From Bryobacterales bacterium (GTDB lineage: Bacteria > Acidobacteriota > Terriglobia > Bryobacterales > Bryobacteraceae): DNA of 51,715 bases. The translations under genes and the position numbers were made by a program. Location of the stretch: positions 1-51,715 of the forward strand of contig JAEUQF010000105.1 in the NCBI GenBank assembly GCA_016789745.1. Direction: 5' to 3'. Of the stretch, positions 1 through 8,543 are shown piece by piece. Every line of letters begins with the position of its first letter. Positions within the stretch are counted from its first letter, which is position 1. The notes below the pieces were generated by a model. It was not told the DNA's origin. It saw only the letters and a list, made by a program, of their open reading frames with translations, and did no database searches.

Positions 1-576
1 GCCCAACAGCACGATGCACATGGCGCCCAGGTAGAGGAAGATGGCATTCAGGCGGCGATAGGCGGCTCCGGTGGCACGGTTCATGTGGCCCAGCGTCAGC
101 AGCAGGGCGCCCATCATGACCATGGCCGAGCCGGAGATCAAAAGCACGTGCGGCGGGCTGACGATCTTCACATCCAGCCCGTAGGCATCGTGCCACCAGT
201 TATCGAAAGGCGCCGAGGTGAGCATCGCGATGCCGCCCCAGGAAGCCAGGAACGCGCCGAGCGGGGCACGGAAGCCCCATACCTTGACGGTGGCCAAGTC
301 ATCGGAGAAGCCGAAGCTGCGCGACAGGATCAGGTAGCCGCAACTGATGCCGGCGAGCACGCCACATAGATAGATGGCGATGTGGGCGGGGGTCCAGAAG
401 GTGTCGCGGCCGATGCTGCGATGCCAGGAGATATCCCAGTGCGCGCCCACCATGGCGGAGGTGGCGGCGAAGACGGCACACCAGATGTACCAGGGGATGG
501 AGGCCACGCGGCTCTTGCTGGCGGTGCCGGCCGCCACGGGAGCAGAATGTGCGGGGAGGGGTAAGGAGGTGGCCAT
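1..576 (-). CDS. Polytopic membrane protein, C-terminus cut by window edge
   Basis: An open frame runs from an ATG at 576 to the window edge without a stop, so at least 192 residues are visible and the C-terminus lies outside. After a short Pro/Ala-rich N-terminus there are several hydrophobic helices, for example IPWYIWCAVFAATSAMVGAH and HIAIYLCGVLAGISCGYLIL, and later VLLISGSAMVMMGALLLTLG. His and Trp residues sit next to the helices (GAHWDISWHRSIGRD, DNWWHDAYG), which could bind a metal or cofactor, but this is inference. The gene begins 3 bp after the stop of the DUF1080 gene, so the two are probably co-transcribed. I do not recognise the family and assign no function. Confidence 0.8.
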   Translation of the reverse strand, partial: MATSLPLPAHSAPVAAGTASKSRVASIPWYIWCAVFAATSAMVGAHWDISWHRSIGRDTFWTPAHIAIYLCGVLAGISCGYLILSRSFGFSDDLATVKVWGFRAPLGAFLASWGGIAMLTSAPFDNWWHDAYGLDVKIVSPPHVLLISGSAMVMMGALLLTLGHMNRATGAAYRRLNAIFLYLGAMCIVLLG

Positions 577-579
577 GGC

Positions 580-1197
580 TTATCGCTTGACGCTGATCTC
601 CTTGAAGAAGACCGTGGAGTTTTTGTCGTGGTTCTGCAAGCCGATGTAGCCGCTGTCCGGCCGCGGCCCGCGCACGGGCTCGTACCACATCTTGCGCGGC
701 GGCACTTCCTGGTCGCCACGGAATTCGTTGATCTTTTTGCCGTTGAGGATGACGGTGGTGGTTTGGCCTTTCAGCACGATGTCCATGGTGTTCCACTCGC
801 CGCCGGGCTTCTGGGCGCGCGAGGTGACCTTCGATAGCGAGTAGATGGCGCCGGTGGAATGCCAGTCATCGCCGCCGGCGTCGATCTGCACTTCGTAGCC
901 GTTGTGCACGCCGTACCAGGGGTCGGCCGGCGGTTCCGGCATACGAATGAAGACGCCGGCATTGTCCCTTTCGCCGGTGGTCTTGAAGACCACGCGGAGC
1001 GTGGTGTTGCCGAATGGCTTGCCGGTGTAATAGAGCAGGCCCATGCCGCCTTCGGTCTTGAGCGCGCCGTCTTCGACCAGGAATCGCCCGGGGCCGGTCA
1101 TTTTCCAGCCCGTGAGATCCTTACCGTTGAAAAGCTGCTCCCAGGAGGCGCCGGGCAGCGCAGTCACCGCCAGTAAGGCAACCAGAAAAACGCGCAT
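580..1197 (-). CDS. Exported 3-keto-disaccharide hydrolase (DUF1080) protein
   Basis: The 205-residue product has a signal peptide (MRVFLVALLAVTALPGAS) followed directly by the family opening WEQLFNGKDLTGWKMTG. Typical downstream segments are the YEVQID and HSTGAIY stretches, a GGEWNTMDIVLKG strand and a closing GYIGLQNHD. These are hallmarks of the concanavalin-like DUF1080 fold, known from enzymes that cleave 3-keto-glycosides and abundant in Acidobacteria and Planctomycetes. It is probably periplasmic or secreted and acts on modified sugars, but the substrate cannot be read from sequence. It is upstream of the membrane protein ending at the window edge. No Shine-Dalgarno precedes the ATG; instead a CATAAT hexamer lies 6 nt upstream. 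Confidence 0.88.
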   Translation of the reverse strand: MRVFLVALLAVTALPGASWEQLFNGKDLTGWKMTGPGRFLVEDGALKTEGGMGLLYYTGKPFGNTTLRVVFKTTGERDNAGVFIRMPEPPADPWYGVHNGYEVQIDAGGDDWHSTGAIYSLSKVTSRAQKPGGEWNTMDIVLKGQTTTVILNGKKINEFRGDQEVPPRKMWYEPVRGPRPDSGYIGLQNHDKNSTVFFKEISVKR

Positions 1198-1203
1198 GCT
1201 GCC

Positions 1204-1209
1204 ATTATG
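1204..1209 (-). promoter_or_regulatory. Candidate -10 box giving a leaderless DUF1080 transcript
   Basis: On the minus strand the hexamer CATAAT matches the -10 consensus at five of six positions and ends 6 nt before the ATG at 1197. That spacing puts the expected transcription start on or within a base of the start codon. No recognisable -35 element is seen 16-18 nt upstream. Confidence 0.45.
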
Positions 1210-1224
1210 GCGCAGCGCGGGCGT

Positions 1225-1491
1225 TTAGCTTAGGGAAGCCGCGGCGATGCTGTCGAGCTTCACGATGATGCGGCTGTATTCCCGGCTGCGCATCTCGACG
1301 GCGCCGTTGCCCACCTTTACGACGATGCCGACAATCGACTGCCCGTTGACGTGCAGCGTGATGCCCTTCTTATCCTTCATGCTCGTTTCAAAAAGCTCGT
1401 CAAACATGGTTATTGTTCCCTCCTTGGCCGAAATGGCCGCCGGGGCCATCAGGGCCGCCGCCAGCATGGTGAGTTGTGTTCTGCGGGTCAT
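1225..1491 (-). CDS. Small exported protein with a possible Sm-like C-terminal half
   Basis: Read from the ATG at 1491 the product has 88 residues and starts with MTRRTQLTMLAAALMAPAAISA, a signal-peptide-like segment with a twin arginine. An AAGGAG site lies 6 nt upstream. The remaining 60 residues alternate short beta-like segments (GITLHVNGQ, IVGIVVKVGNGAVEMRS, YSRIIVKLDSI), reminiscent of a small Sm/Hfq-like barrel; this is a visual resemblance only. A second start, ATG at 1407, also has a perfect AAGGAGG 11 nt upstream and would give just the barrel without a signal. Function unknown. Confidence 0.6.
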   Translation of the reverse strand: MTRRTQLTMLAAALMAPAAISAKEGTITMFDELFETSMKDKKGITLHVNGQSIVGIVVKVGNGAVEMRSREYSRIIVKLDSIAAASLS

Positions 1492-1586
1492 TTGCGTCTC
1501 CTTCCCCGTCACTGAAGTCAGGCGCGGAGGGGGCGGCGATTCGCTCACCTCCGTTGCAAAAAATGCAATACGATAAGGGCGTTCCC

Positions 1587-2765
1587 ATGCGACGAGTTTG
1601 TCTGTTGTTCTTGATGGCCTGCACGGCCGTGGCTGCCGCTCCGACCGGCATTACGAAGACCGACGTTTTCACGGCGGGCACTGGGGGATATACGCTGTAC
1701 CGCATCCCGGGCCTGGTGGTGACGGCGAAGGGCACGTTGCTGGCCTATGCCGAGGCTCGTAAGAGCGACCGTGGCGATTGGGGCACCATCAACATCGCCT
1801 TGCGGCGCAGCACCGATGGCGGTAAGACCTGGAGCGCGCCGGCGTTTCCCGCGCAGGTGGATGGGCCGAAGCAGAAGAATCCGGTGGCGGTGGCGCAGAA
1901 GCTGGCCACCACCGACGAGGTGACCTACAACAACCCGGTGGCGATTCCGGATCGCAGCGGCGTGGTGCACTTTGTCTTCTGCCTGGAGTACGCGCGTGCG
2001 TTCTACATGCGCAGTGAGGACGATGGCGTCACGTTCAGCAAGCCGGTGGAGATTACGGCGGCCTTTGAAGGCTTCCGTCCGCAGTATGACTGGAAGGTGC
2101 TGGCCACCGGGCCTGGCCATGGGATTCAACTGCGCGGCGGGCGGCTGGTCATTCCGATCTGGCTATCGACGGGTACGGGCGGCCATGCGCACCGGCCGTC
2201 GGTGGCGGGGACGATTTATAGTGATGATCGCGGCAAGACGTGGAAGGCTGGGGCCATTGCGTTGCCGAACACGGGCGAATTCATCATTCCGAATGAGACG
2301 GCTGCAGTGGAGTTGGCGGATGGGCGGGTGTTGTTGAATGCGCGGAGCGAATCGCTGACGAACCGGCGTATTCTGACTTACAGCAAGGACGGCGCTACGA
2401 ACTGGACGCCGATGCGCTTTGCCGAGGAGCTTTGGGAGCCCATCTGCATGGGAAGCATGGCGCGGTTAGGCAATCGGATTCTGTTCTCGAATCCGTATAA
2501 TCTGGACCGGTCGGCGGGCCCTGCGGAGCCCGGCAAGAATCGGGACCGGCGAAATCTGAGTGTGACGATCAGTGAGGATAACGGGAAGACCTGGCCCAAG
2601 CGAAAGAGCATTGAGCCAGGGTGGTCGGGGTATTCGGATTTGGCGGTGGCGCGGGATGGGACGATCTATCTGCTGTACGAACGCGGCGGGTTGGGGGATA
2701 ACCATTTCCGCACCGCCGCGTTGACGCTTGCTACGTTTGGGCTGGAGTGGCTTAGCCAGCCGTAA
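1587..2765 (+). CDS. Secreted sialidase (exo-alpha-sialidase, BNR/Asp-box family)
   Basis: From the ATG at 1587 the product has 392 residues: a signal peptide (MRRVCLLFLMACTAVAAAP) and then a six-bladed propeller. The YRIPG motif, which carries the first catalytic-triad arginine in sialidases, is present, as are four Asp boxes or near-boxes: RRSTDGGKTW, YSDDRGKTW, YSKDGATNW and ISEDNGKTW. The EARKSD and late SGYSDLAV stretches also fit the family. It should release terminal sialic acids from glycoconjugates outside the cytoplasm. The frame is open back to 1476, but the upstream residues do not look like protein and the signal peptide decides the start. Its last 14 bases overlap the convergent gene at 2752. 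Confidence 0.9.
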   Translation: MRRVCLLFLMACTAVAAAPTGITKTDVFTAGTGGYTLYRIPGLVVTAKGTLLAYAEARKSDRGDWGTINIALRRSTDGGKTWSAPAFPAQVDGPKQKNPVAVAQKLATTDEVTYNNPVAIPDRSGVVHFVFCLEYARAFYMRSEDDGVTFSKPVEITAAFEGFRPQYDWKVLATGPGHGIQLRGGRLVIPIWLSTGTGGHAHRPSVAGTIYSDDRGKTWKAGAIALPNTGEFIIPNETAAVELADGRVLLNARSESLTNRRILTYSKDGATNWTPMRFAEELWEPICMGSMARLGNRILFSNPYNLDRSAGPAEPGKNRDRRNLSVTISEDNGKTWPKRKSIEPGWSGYSDLAVARDGTIYLLYERGGLGDNHFRTAALTLATFGLEWLSQP

Positions 2766-5700
2766 CGGCCGCCGGTTCCGCCTGCGACTCCATGGCCACG
2801 CGCTTGGCCCGTTGAAGATCCAGCTTGCCGCTGCCAAGCGTGGGCAGTTCCGGTACGAAAACGATGGCATCGCGGCGCGGCAGCCAGAGATTCGGCAATC
2901 CACTACGGCCGAGTTTCGCAGCCAGTTGCGCGGCGGTCTGCAGTCCATCGGTATGCAGCGCTACCAGGCGTTCGCCGCGTTCCTCATCGGCGATGGCCAC
3001 CAGGCAGCAGCGCGCGCCCTCGCTGAGACAAGCTTCCAAAGCTTCCTCCACACGCCCGTGCGGCACCATCTCCCCGCCGATCTTGCTGAAGCGCGACAGG
3101 CGACCGGTGAGCGTAACGAAACCCTCGTCGTCGATGCGGCCGATGTCGCCGGTGTTATACCAGCCATCGACGAACGCCTCTTCGGTGCGCTCGATATCGC
3201 CCAGGTAGCCCAGCATGCGATTCGGCCCGTTCACCAGCAGCAGCCCTTCGCTACCGGCAGGCAGCGGCGCCTTGGTTTGCGGATCGACGGTGCGGATGGT
3301 AACGCCGGGCAGCGCACGGCCCACGGTGCCCGGCATCGAAGCCCGCTGCGTGTAGCCGCCGCAATCGACATCGGGCGTGTTGACGGCAATCACGGGAGCC
3401 ATCTCGGTGGCGCCGTAGCCTTCGAGCGGCGTGATGCCGAACTTCTCACGGAAGGCTTCGGCAATCGCGGGCCGCAGCTTCTCGGCGCCAACGAGCATCA
3501 ACTTCAACGTGCGGAACTGTTCGGGCTCCACACCGCGGATATAGAAGCCACAGAAAGTGGGCGTCGCCAGCAGGATGGTGGCCTGATGAGAAGCAACCAG
3601 CGCACCCACGCCTTTCCCATCAATGGGATTCGGATGATAGACGGAGCCAACGCCGCGCACCAGCGGGAACCACAGCGTGAAGTTGAAGCCGAACGAATGG
3701 AAGAACGGCAGCACGCCGGCGACACGATCCGAAGCTTGGAGCGGAATCAACTCCGAACAGGCCTGGATATTGGACAGGATGTTCGCGTGCGATAGCATGA
3801 CGCCCTTCGGCTTGCCGCTGGAACCGCTGGAAAACAGCACCGTAGCCATCTCCTGGGCTGAGCCGCTGGTATTGCGTACCATCCGGCGCAGCACGACCTC
3901 AGGCAGCAGAGACCACGCCGCGGCCTGGAGTTTTTCCCACTTGCCGAAGCTGCCCAACAGGTCTTCGACAAACACCATGCCTTCGCGTTCTTCGAGCTTC
4001 GCTTTCGCCAGGAAAGCCTTTGAAGTGACGATGCGCTGGATACCGCACTGCGTCACGGCGGACTCCATGGCTACCTTGCCGATCGTGAAGTTCAGGTTCA
4101 CGGGGATCTTGTTGGCCATCAACGTAGCGATGTTCGCCAGCGCGCCGCCGACGGAAGCCGGCATCACAATGCCCACCATGTGCCCATCGAGCGCCCGCAT
4201 GCGATTCGATAACAGCCGCGAGGCGATCAGCGCCTCACGATAGTTCAGGGAGCGGCCCGTGGAATCGGCCAGTGCCTGGCGTGTTGGGTAGCGTTTGGCC
4301 GACTTCACGAACGCCTGCTGCAGTTGCGGCAGCGTGCGCGATTCGACTTCCGCCGCGCGGGTGCCCAGAATCGTGACCGCTTCGCGGGCCTCCGGCGCTG
4401 TCACACCCTTCGGCAGTTCCCGGCCCACCGTGATGCGCACCGGGTAGCGCAATTGCTTCGGCAGCTTGCGGAACACCGTGCCGCCTTCGTAGCTGAATAC
4501 GCTGCCCCAAAGGCCGTGCATGTGGATGGGAATCACCGGCACATCCAAACCTTCGACGATCTTCTCCATGCCGCGCTGGAACTCCATGATGTTGCCGGTA
4601 TGGGTGAGGTTGCCTTCCGGGAAGATGCAGACCACGTGGCCGGCCTTCAATTCGGCACGGGCCTTGGCGATCATCTGCACGATGTCGCGCGGGCGGCCGT
4701 GCTTGACGGGGATGGCTCGCAGGAACTGCATCAGCGGCTTGAACTGGTTGTAGTGCTTCTCGACGACCAGGAAGCGCACAAAGCGCGGCGTGCAGGCCGA
4801 AATCATGAAGGCATCGACATAAGTGACGTGATTGGCAATAAGCAGCGCCCCGCCGTTCATCGGGATGTTCGACGCGCCTTCGATACGGATGCGATAGAAC
4901 ACGCGCACCAGGCGCAGCGTCAGGAACCGCACCAGCGGCCGGATGTTCAGCACCAGCGCGACGGCGGTACCCAAGAGCGCCACCGCCGCGGCAAACCACA
5001 GCAGAGCCGTGTTCGACAGGCCCACCTTGCCGGCAATCCACAGAATGGCGGGCGCCGCCAGCGTGCCGATGGTGTTCACGATGGCGCTGGCGCCCAGCAC
5101 GCGGCCGCGTTCGTTGGCCTGGGTGCGGAACTGCAGGTAGGCGTCGAGCGGCACGATCCAGAAGCCGCCGCTGATCCCCAAGCCGAGCAGCGCGGGCAGC
5201 GCCGATTCGAACGAGTTGGCACGAGCCAGCATGGCGAGCCCGATCATGATCCCGGCGCCACCCATGGGCAGCAGGCCGAGTTCAATGCTCTGGGCCGAGA
5301 GGCGGCCGGCAATGAGGCTGCCGACGCCGATGCCCACCGCGAGCGCCGCCAGCAGCAGGCCGGTGCGCGTTTCATCGAGATGCAGCGTCTCCTTGGCGAG
5401 CAGCAGCACCAGCATCTGCATGAGCGCGCCCAGGAACCAGAAGCCGGCAATCGCGGCCACGGTGCGCGTCAGTTTGACGTCCTGGCGGAGGCGGCGGAAC
5501 CCGTCGATGAAGCGGACGCGCTCGCCCTGCGCGGCGACCGGCTCTTCCTTCGGCAAGCGCAGCGAGATGAGGAAGCCGATGAGGGCAGTGGAGACCAGCA
5601 GCGCCCCCGCATGCCACAGGCTGTCTTTGAACCAGCCGAACAGCAGTGTGCCGCCCATGGTGCCAAGCACGATCGAGAGATAGCTGCCCATGTCGAGCAC

Positions 5701-6141
5701 GCCATTGGCGCCGGCCAGTGCGCGCGTGCCCACCATCTCGGCCATGAAGCCCGCGCGGGCCGGGCCGAAGAACGTGGAGTGCGTGCCCATCAGAAAGACC
5801 ACCGCGATCATCGCCGGGACGCTACCCGCCACCAGCGCCGCCAGGCCTGCCAGCATCGCCAGCACTTCCACGGCCTTCATGGTCTGCAGCAGGCGTGGTT
5901 TGCTGACGCTGTCGGCCAGCCGCCCCGCAAGGGCGGAGAAGAGCAGGTAGGGCGTTACGAACGCCGCAGCCACCAGCGGCAGGTCGCCGCCGGGGTGGCC
6001 CTGCTGCCGGGCCATTTCAACGGCCAGCATGGAGGTGAGGATCTTGAAGCAGTGGTCGTTGAAGGATGCCAGACACTGGCTGCCCCACAACGGCAGGAAG
6101 CCCCGCATCCGGAAAAGCGATGAGATCGAACCGTCACTCAT
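2752..6141 (-). CDS. LplT-like MFS transporter / PlsC acyltransferase / acyl-ACP synthetase fusion
   Basis: This 1,129-residue protein joins three activities. Residues about 1-410 are a 12-helix MFS domain opening with GFLPLWGSQCLASFND, as in the lysophospholipid flippase LplT. Residues about 415-600 are a PlsC-type acyltransferase with the HX4D motif (NHVTYVD) and an FPEGN block. Residues about 640-1120 are an AMP-forming ligase with the P-loop FSSGSSGKPKG, GYGATEM, the YNTGD hinge region and the C-terminal GSGKLD lysine. Together they could flip lysophospholipid inward, activate fatty acid and re-acylate. In E. coli the same tasks are split between LplT and Aas. An in-frame ATG at 6174 is possible; 6141 was chosen because it lies just ahead of the conserved N-terminus. 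Confidence 0.9.
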   Translation of the reverse strand: MSDGSISSLFRMRGFLPLWGSQCLASFNDHCFKILTSMLAVEMARQQGHPGGDLPLVAAAFVTPYLLFSALAGRLADSVSKPRLLQTMKAVEVLAMLAGLAALVAGSVPAMIAVVFLMGTHSTFFGPARAGFMAEMVGTRALAGANGVLDMGSYLSIVLGTMGGTLLFGWFKDSLWHAGALLVSTALIGFLISLRLPKEEPVAAQGERVRFIDGFRRLRQDVKLTRTVAAIAGFWFLGALMQMLVLLLAKETLHLDETRTGLLLAALAVGIGVGSLIAGRLSAQSIELGLLPMGGAGIMIGLAMLARANSFESALPALLGLGISGGFWIVPLDAYLQFRTQANERGRVLGASAIVNTIGTLAAPAILWIAGKVGLSNTALLWFAAAVALLGTAVALVLNIRPLVRFLTLRLVRVFYRIRIEGASNIPMNGGALLIANHVTYVDAFMISACTPRFVRFLVVEKHYNQFKPLMQFLRAIPVKHGRPRDIVQMIAKARAELKAGHVVCIFPEGNLTHTGNIMEFQRGMEKIVEGLDVPVIPIHMHGLWGSVFSYEGGTVFRKLPKQLRYPVRITVGRELPKGVTAPEAREAVTILGTRAAEVESRTLPQLQQAFVKSAKRYPTRQALADSTGRSLNYREALIASRLLSNRMRALDGHMVGIVMPASVGGALANIATLMANKIPVNLNFTIGKVAMESAVTQCGIQRIVTSKAFLAKAKLEEREGMVFVEDLLGSFGKWEKLQAAAWSLLPEVVLRRMVRNTSGSAQEMATVLFSSGSSGKPKGVMLSHANILSNIQACSELIPLQASDRVAGVLPFFHSFGFNFTLWFPLVRGVGSVYHPNPIDGKGVGALVASHQATILLATPTFCGFYIRGVEPEQFRTLKLMLVGAEKLRPAIAEAFREKFGITPLEGYGATEMAPVIAVNTPDVDCGGYTQRASMPGTVGRALPGVTIRTVDPQTKAPLPAGSEGLLLVNGPNRMLGYLGDIERTEEAFVDGWYNTGDIGRIDDEGFVTLTGRLSRFSKIGGEMVPHGRVEEALEACLSEGARCCLVAIADEERGERLVALHTDGLQTAAQLAAKLGRSGLPNLWLPRRDAIVFVPELPTLGSGKLDLQRAKRVAMESQAEPAAVTAG

Positions 6142-6266
6142 GCCCTTACAGGCGCAAGTGCCGTGCCGCATCACTCACGGCTGCAAGTATTTGTTTTTGC
6201 AGGTTCGGCGGCTGGCGGCGATAACGGCATCTGGCATTTCCTGCACAGCGCCTGTACATTGGATGC
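6142..6266. promoter_or_regulatory. Divergent intergenic region with a -10-like hexamer for the sigma-54 activator
   Basis: This 125-bp gap separates two divergent genes. On the plus strand TACATT (6255-6260) lies 6 nt before the ATG at 6267 with no Shine-Dalgarno, again compatible with a leaderless transcript. It is a weaker match (four of six bases) than the others in this window. I see no GG-N10-GC type sigma-54 promoter. Confidence 0.3.
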
Positions 6267-7775
6267 ATGGCCATTCTTTCCCCGCGCGAACGGCAGTTTC
6301 TCGATGCCACCAGCCGTTGCGGGTCGGCGAATCCCTTTACAGAAGAGTTGACCGCGGCCGAACGCGATGCACTAGGCGATGCCTTCGTACTCGACTTCCC
6401 CGTATGGAGCCTGGATGTCCGCGACCCGATGAAGCCGCGCGCCAATTCCTGGGAGATCGCGCGGCGGTTGGAGGAGTTGCTGCCGGTCATCCGCCATCGT
6501 GTTCGGAACGGCAAGGTGGCGGCCGATGGGGAACCGCGCCTGTATCAGGACGGCGCGCTGCATGCGCTCTACTATCGGTTCTATCGTCCGATGAGCGAGG
6601 CGGCCACGGGAGGCGGCACGGCGCATCGGCGCTGGAGCTTTTACCGCGAGTTCGAGGCTGCCTGGGCCGAAGCCTTCTCGCTGCCCGAAGCCTGGGTGCC
6701 CGACATGAAAACGGCGCACGTGTTCGGGCTTTACTACCAGTTCGTGCGGGCCTTTCTGCTGCTTTTTGAGAACATCCTGGGCACCTCGCAGCCGGCGGCA
6801 CGGCTGCGCGCGTCGGTGTGGCGGTCCATCTTCACGCATGACCTGCGTCGCTACAGCCGTACGCTGTACAACCGCATGGGCGGCTTCGCAACGCTGATTA
6901 CGGGGCCATCGGGGACGGGCAAGGAGGTGGTGGCCCGCAGCATTGCCCGCGCGCGGTATCAGCCCTTTGACCCGGTGAAGCTCACGTTCCCCTATGAAGC
7001 CGATGCGCTGTTCTGGCCGCTGAACATTGCGGCGCTGACGCCGACGCTGGTGGAGAGCGAGTTGTTCGGACATCGCCGCGGCGCGTTCACCGGCGCGATG
7101 ACGGATCGTAAGGGGTATCTGGAGTCCTGCCCGGAGTTGGGCGCTGTGTTCCTGGATGAACTCGGCGAGATGAGCGCGGAGGTGCAGGTGAAGCTGCTGC
7201 GTGTGATCGAAGCCCGCGAGTTCACACCCGTCGGCGACACGAAGGCGCGGCGGTTTGCCGGCAAGCTGATCGCCGCGACCAACCGCGACCTGGCACGTGC
7301 GATCCAGGATGGCAAGTTTCGCGAAGACCTGTATTACCGGCTGTGTTCGGACCTGATCGAGACGCCGTCACTGGCGCAGCAACTGCAGGAGACGCCGGCG
7401 GTGCTGGAGGAGTTGGTGTCGTACATGGCGCATCGCAATGGGGCCGATGATGGATTCGCGGAAGGCGCCGTGGCGTGGATCCGGCGAAATCTGGCGGGGC
7501 ATGCCTGGCCGGGGAATTACCGTGAGTTGGAGCAATGCGTGAGGAATCTGTTGATCCGAGGCGAATACCGGCCGGCGGCGGCGCAGACGGCTTCCCTGCC
7601 CTGGCTGGCGCAGGCCGAACGGGGGGAACTGACGGCCGATGCGTTGCTGAATCATTACTGCCGGCTGGTGCATGGGAAGGCGGGTACTTATGAAGGGGCG
7701 GCGGAGAAGTTAGGGTTGGATAGACGGACGGTGAAGGCACGGGTTACGGCGGGGGGGTTGGGGATGAGAGGCTGA
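6267..7775 (+). CDS. Sigma-54-dependent transcriptional activator with unknown N-terminal domain
   Basis: The 502-residue protein has a roughly 200-residue N-terminal region that is neither a receiver nor an obvious PAS or GAF domain and is rich in aromatic residues. An AAA+ activator domain follows: Walker A GPSGTGKE (213-220), the sigma-54 contact loop GAFTGA (272-277) and Walker B AVFLDELGE (293-301). The C-terminus has a Fis-type helix-turn-helix around GAAEKLGLDRRTVKARV. The intact GAFTGA loop means it should activate sigma-54 promoters. Its target is unknown; it is divergent from the phospholipid fusion gene, which is a candidate by position only. The signal sensed by the N-terminus cannot be inferred. 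Confidence 0.9.
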   Translation: MAILSPRERQFLDATSRCGSANPFTEELTAAERDALGDAFVLDFPVWSLDVRDPMKPRANSWEIARRLEELLPVIRHRVRNGKVAADGEPRLYQDGALHALYYRFYRPMSEAATGGGTAHRRWSFYREFEAAWAEAFSLPEAWVPDMKTAHVFGLYYQFVRAFLLLFENILGTSQPAARLRASVWRSIFTHDLRRYSRTLYNRMGGFATLITGPSGTGKEVVARSIARARYQPFDPVKLTFPYEADALFWPLNIAALTPTLVESELFGHRRGAFTGAMTDRKGYLESCPELGAVFLDELGEMSAEVQVKLLRVIEAREFTPVGDTKARRFAGKLIAATNRDLARAIQDGKFREDLYYRLCSDLIETPSLAQQLQETPAVLEELVSYMAHRNGADDGFAEGAVAWIRRNLAGHAWPGNYRELEQCVRNLLIRGEYRPAAAQTASLPWLAQAERGELTADALLNHYCRLVHGKAGTYEGAAEKLGLDRRTVKARVTAGGLGMRG

Positions 7776-7797
7776 CAACTGGGCGGCGACGAAGAGG

Positions 7798-8211
7798 CTA
7801 CAACAACAGGTCGACAGGCACGCGGAGCAGACCAGCGAGTTGTTTGACCTGTGCTTTACTAATGCTCCGCTTACCGCTAAGAATCTCCGACACGCGACTC
7901 TTGGGCAACACCGTCCAGAGATCGCTCGGCTTCATGCCTTTCTCTTCGAGCAGATAGGCCAGCATCTTGTGCGGTTCAGCCTTCGGCAGCGGGTGTGCCC
8001 GATTTTCGTACTCGTCGATGAGGATGCTGAGCATTTCCAGGAGACGCCCCTCCTCCTCGGAAGTCTCATCGTCCGGCTTCTCCATGATGGCCGCGGCCGC
8101 ACTGATTAAGCGATGGTAATCCTGTTCCGTCCGGATAGCGACGGGGAGAGTCACATCGAGAAGTTCCCGATAGCGGCTTTCGTTGAGAGTTAACGTGCTC
8201 ACAGTTTCCAT
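7798..8211 (-). CDS. higA: HigA-type antitoxin with C-terminal helix-turn-helix
   Basis: The 137-residue protein has an acidic helical N-terminal half (EKPDDETSEEEGRLLEML) and an XRE-like DNA-binding C-terminus (MKPSDLWTVLPKSRVSEIL followed by SGKRSISKAQVKQLAGLLRV). This matches HigA partners of HRADFPxAD-type HigB toxins. The ATG at 8211 lies inside the end of the toxin gene, giving a 13-bp overlap, so translation is probably coupled. AAGGGAG directly abuts the ATG. Upstream in-frame residues overlap the toxin reading frame and look non-coding. It should neutralise HigB and repress the operon through the palindrome at 8494-8514. Confidence 0.85.
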   Translation of the reverse strand: METVSTLTLNESRYRELLDVTLPVAIRTEQDYHRLISAAAAIMEKPDDETSEEEGRLLEMLSILIDEYENRAHPLPKAEPHKMLAYLLEEKGMKPSDLWTVLPKSRVSEILSGKRSISKAQVKQLAGLLRVPVDLLL

Positions 8212-8486
8212 CTCCCTTTGTTGTAATCGGCGTGCGTCATGATATGCCGGATGTAGATGATCTGCCAGCGGTAGTTGATGACTGAAATCAGCCGGTACTT
8301 GTTCCCACTGATGTTGAACACAGTGAAGGTCCCGACAGCATCGGCATGCGGAAAGTCGGCACGCACATCGGTCAGGTGACTCCATACCGCTCGCCTGGCA
8401 ATGCCATGCCAGTGCAATAGTGATTCCAACGAGTCGTGGTGCGTCTTGGCGAATGCGGAGATGGCCGCCTTGCTGATGATGCGCAC
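8199..8486 (-). CDS. higB: HigB-family mRNA interferase toxin
   Basis: The 95-residue product contains the family signature in order: MRIISKAAISAFAKTH at the N-terminus, VRADFPHADAVG in the middle, then FNISGNKYRLI and YIRHIMTHADYNKG. This is the HigB type whose antitoxin follows it, a ribosome-dependent RNase in characterised members. Length is normal and no frame damage is visible, so the module looks functional. The start is a GTG at 8486, 7 nt from a perfect palindrome. It is the first gene of the two-gene operon. Confidence 0.88.
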   Translation of the reverse strand: MRIISKAAISAFAKTHHDSLESLLHWHGIARRAVWSHLTDVRADFPHADAVGTFTVFNISGNKYRLISVINYRWQIIYIRHIMTHADYNKGRWKL

Positions 8487-8493
8487 TACCGTG

Positions 8494-8514
8494 AGGTTAC
8501 CACAACGGTAACCT
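8494..8514 (-). promoter_or_regulatory. Palindromic operator of higBA
   Basis: A perfect inverted repeat, AGGTTACC-N5-GGTAACCT, sits 7 nt upstream of the higB start. Its position and symmetry fit an autoregulatory site for the HigA helix-turn-helix dimer. The second, decayed higBA module at 31.5 kb has the same arm and spacer geometry. Confidence 0.65.
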
Positions 8515-8543
8515 TGGACAGCGGCGCTTCTCCAGGCACTTCC

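Noticed and set aside
4324..6123. 599-codon plus-strand open frame
   Set aside because: It mirrors the MFS part of the lipid fusion gene; the residues are His/Gln/Arg-rich and show no domain.
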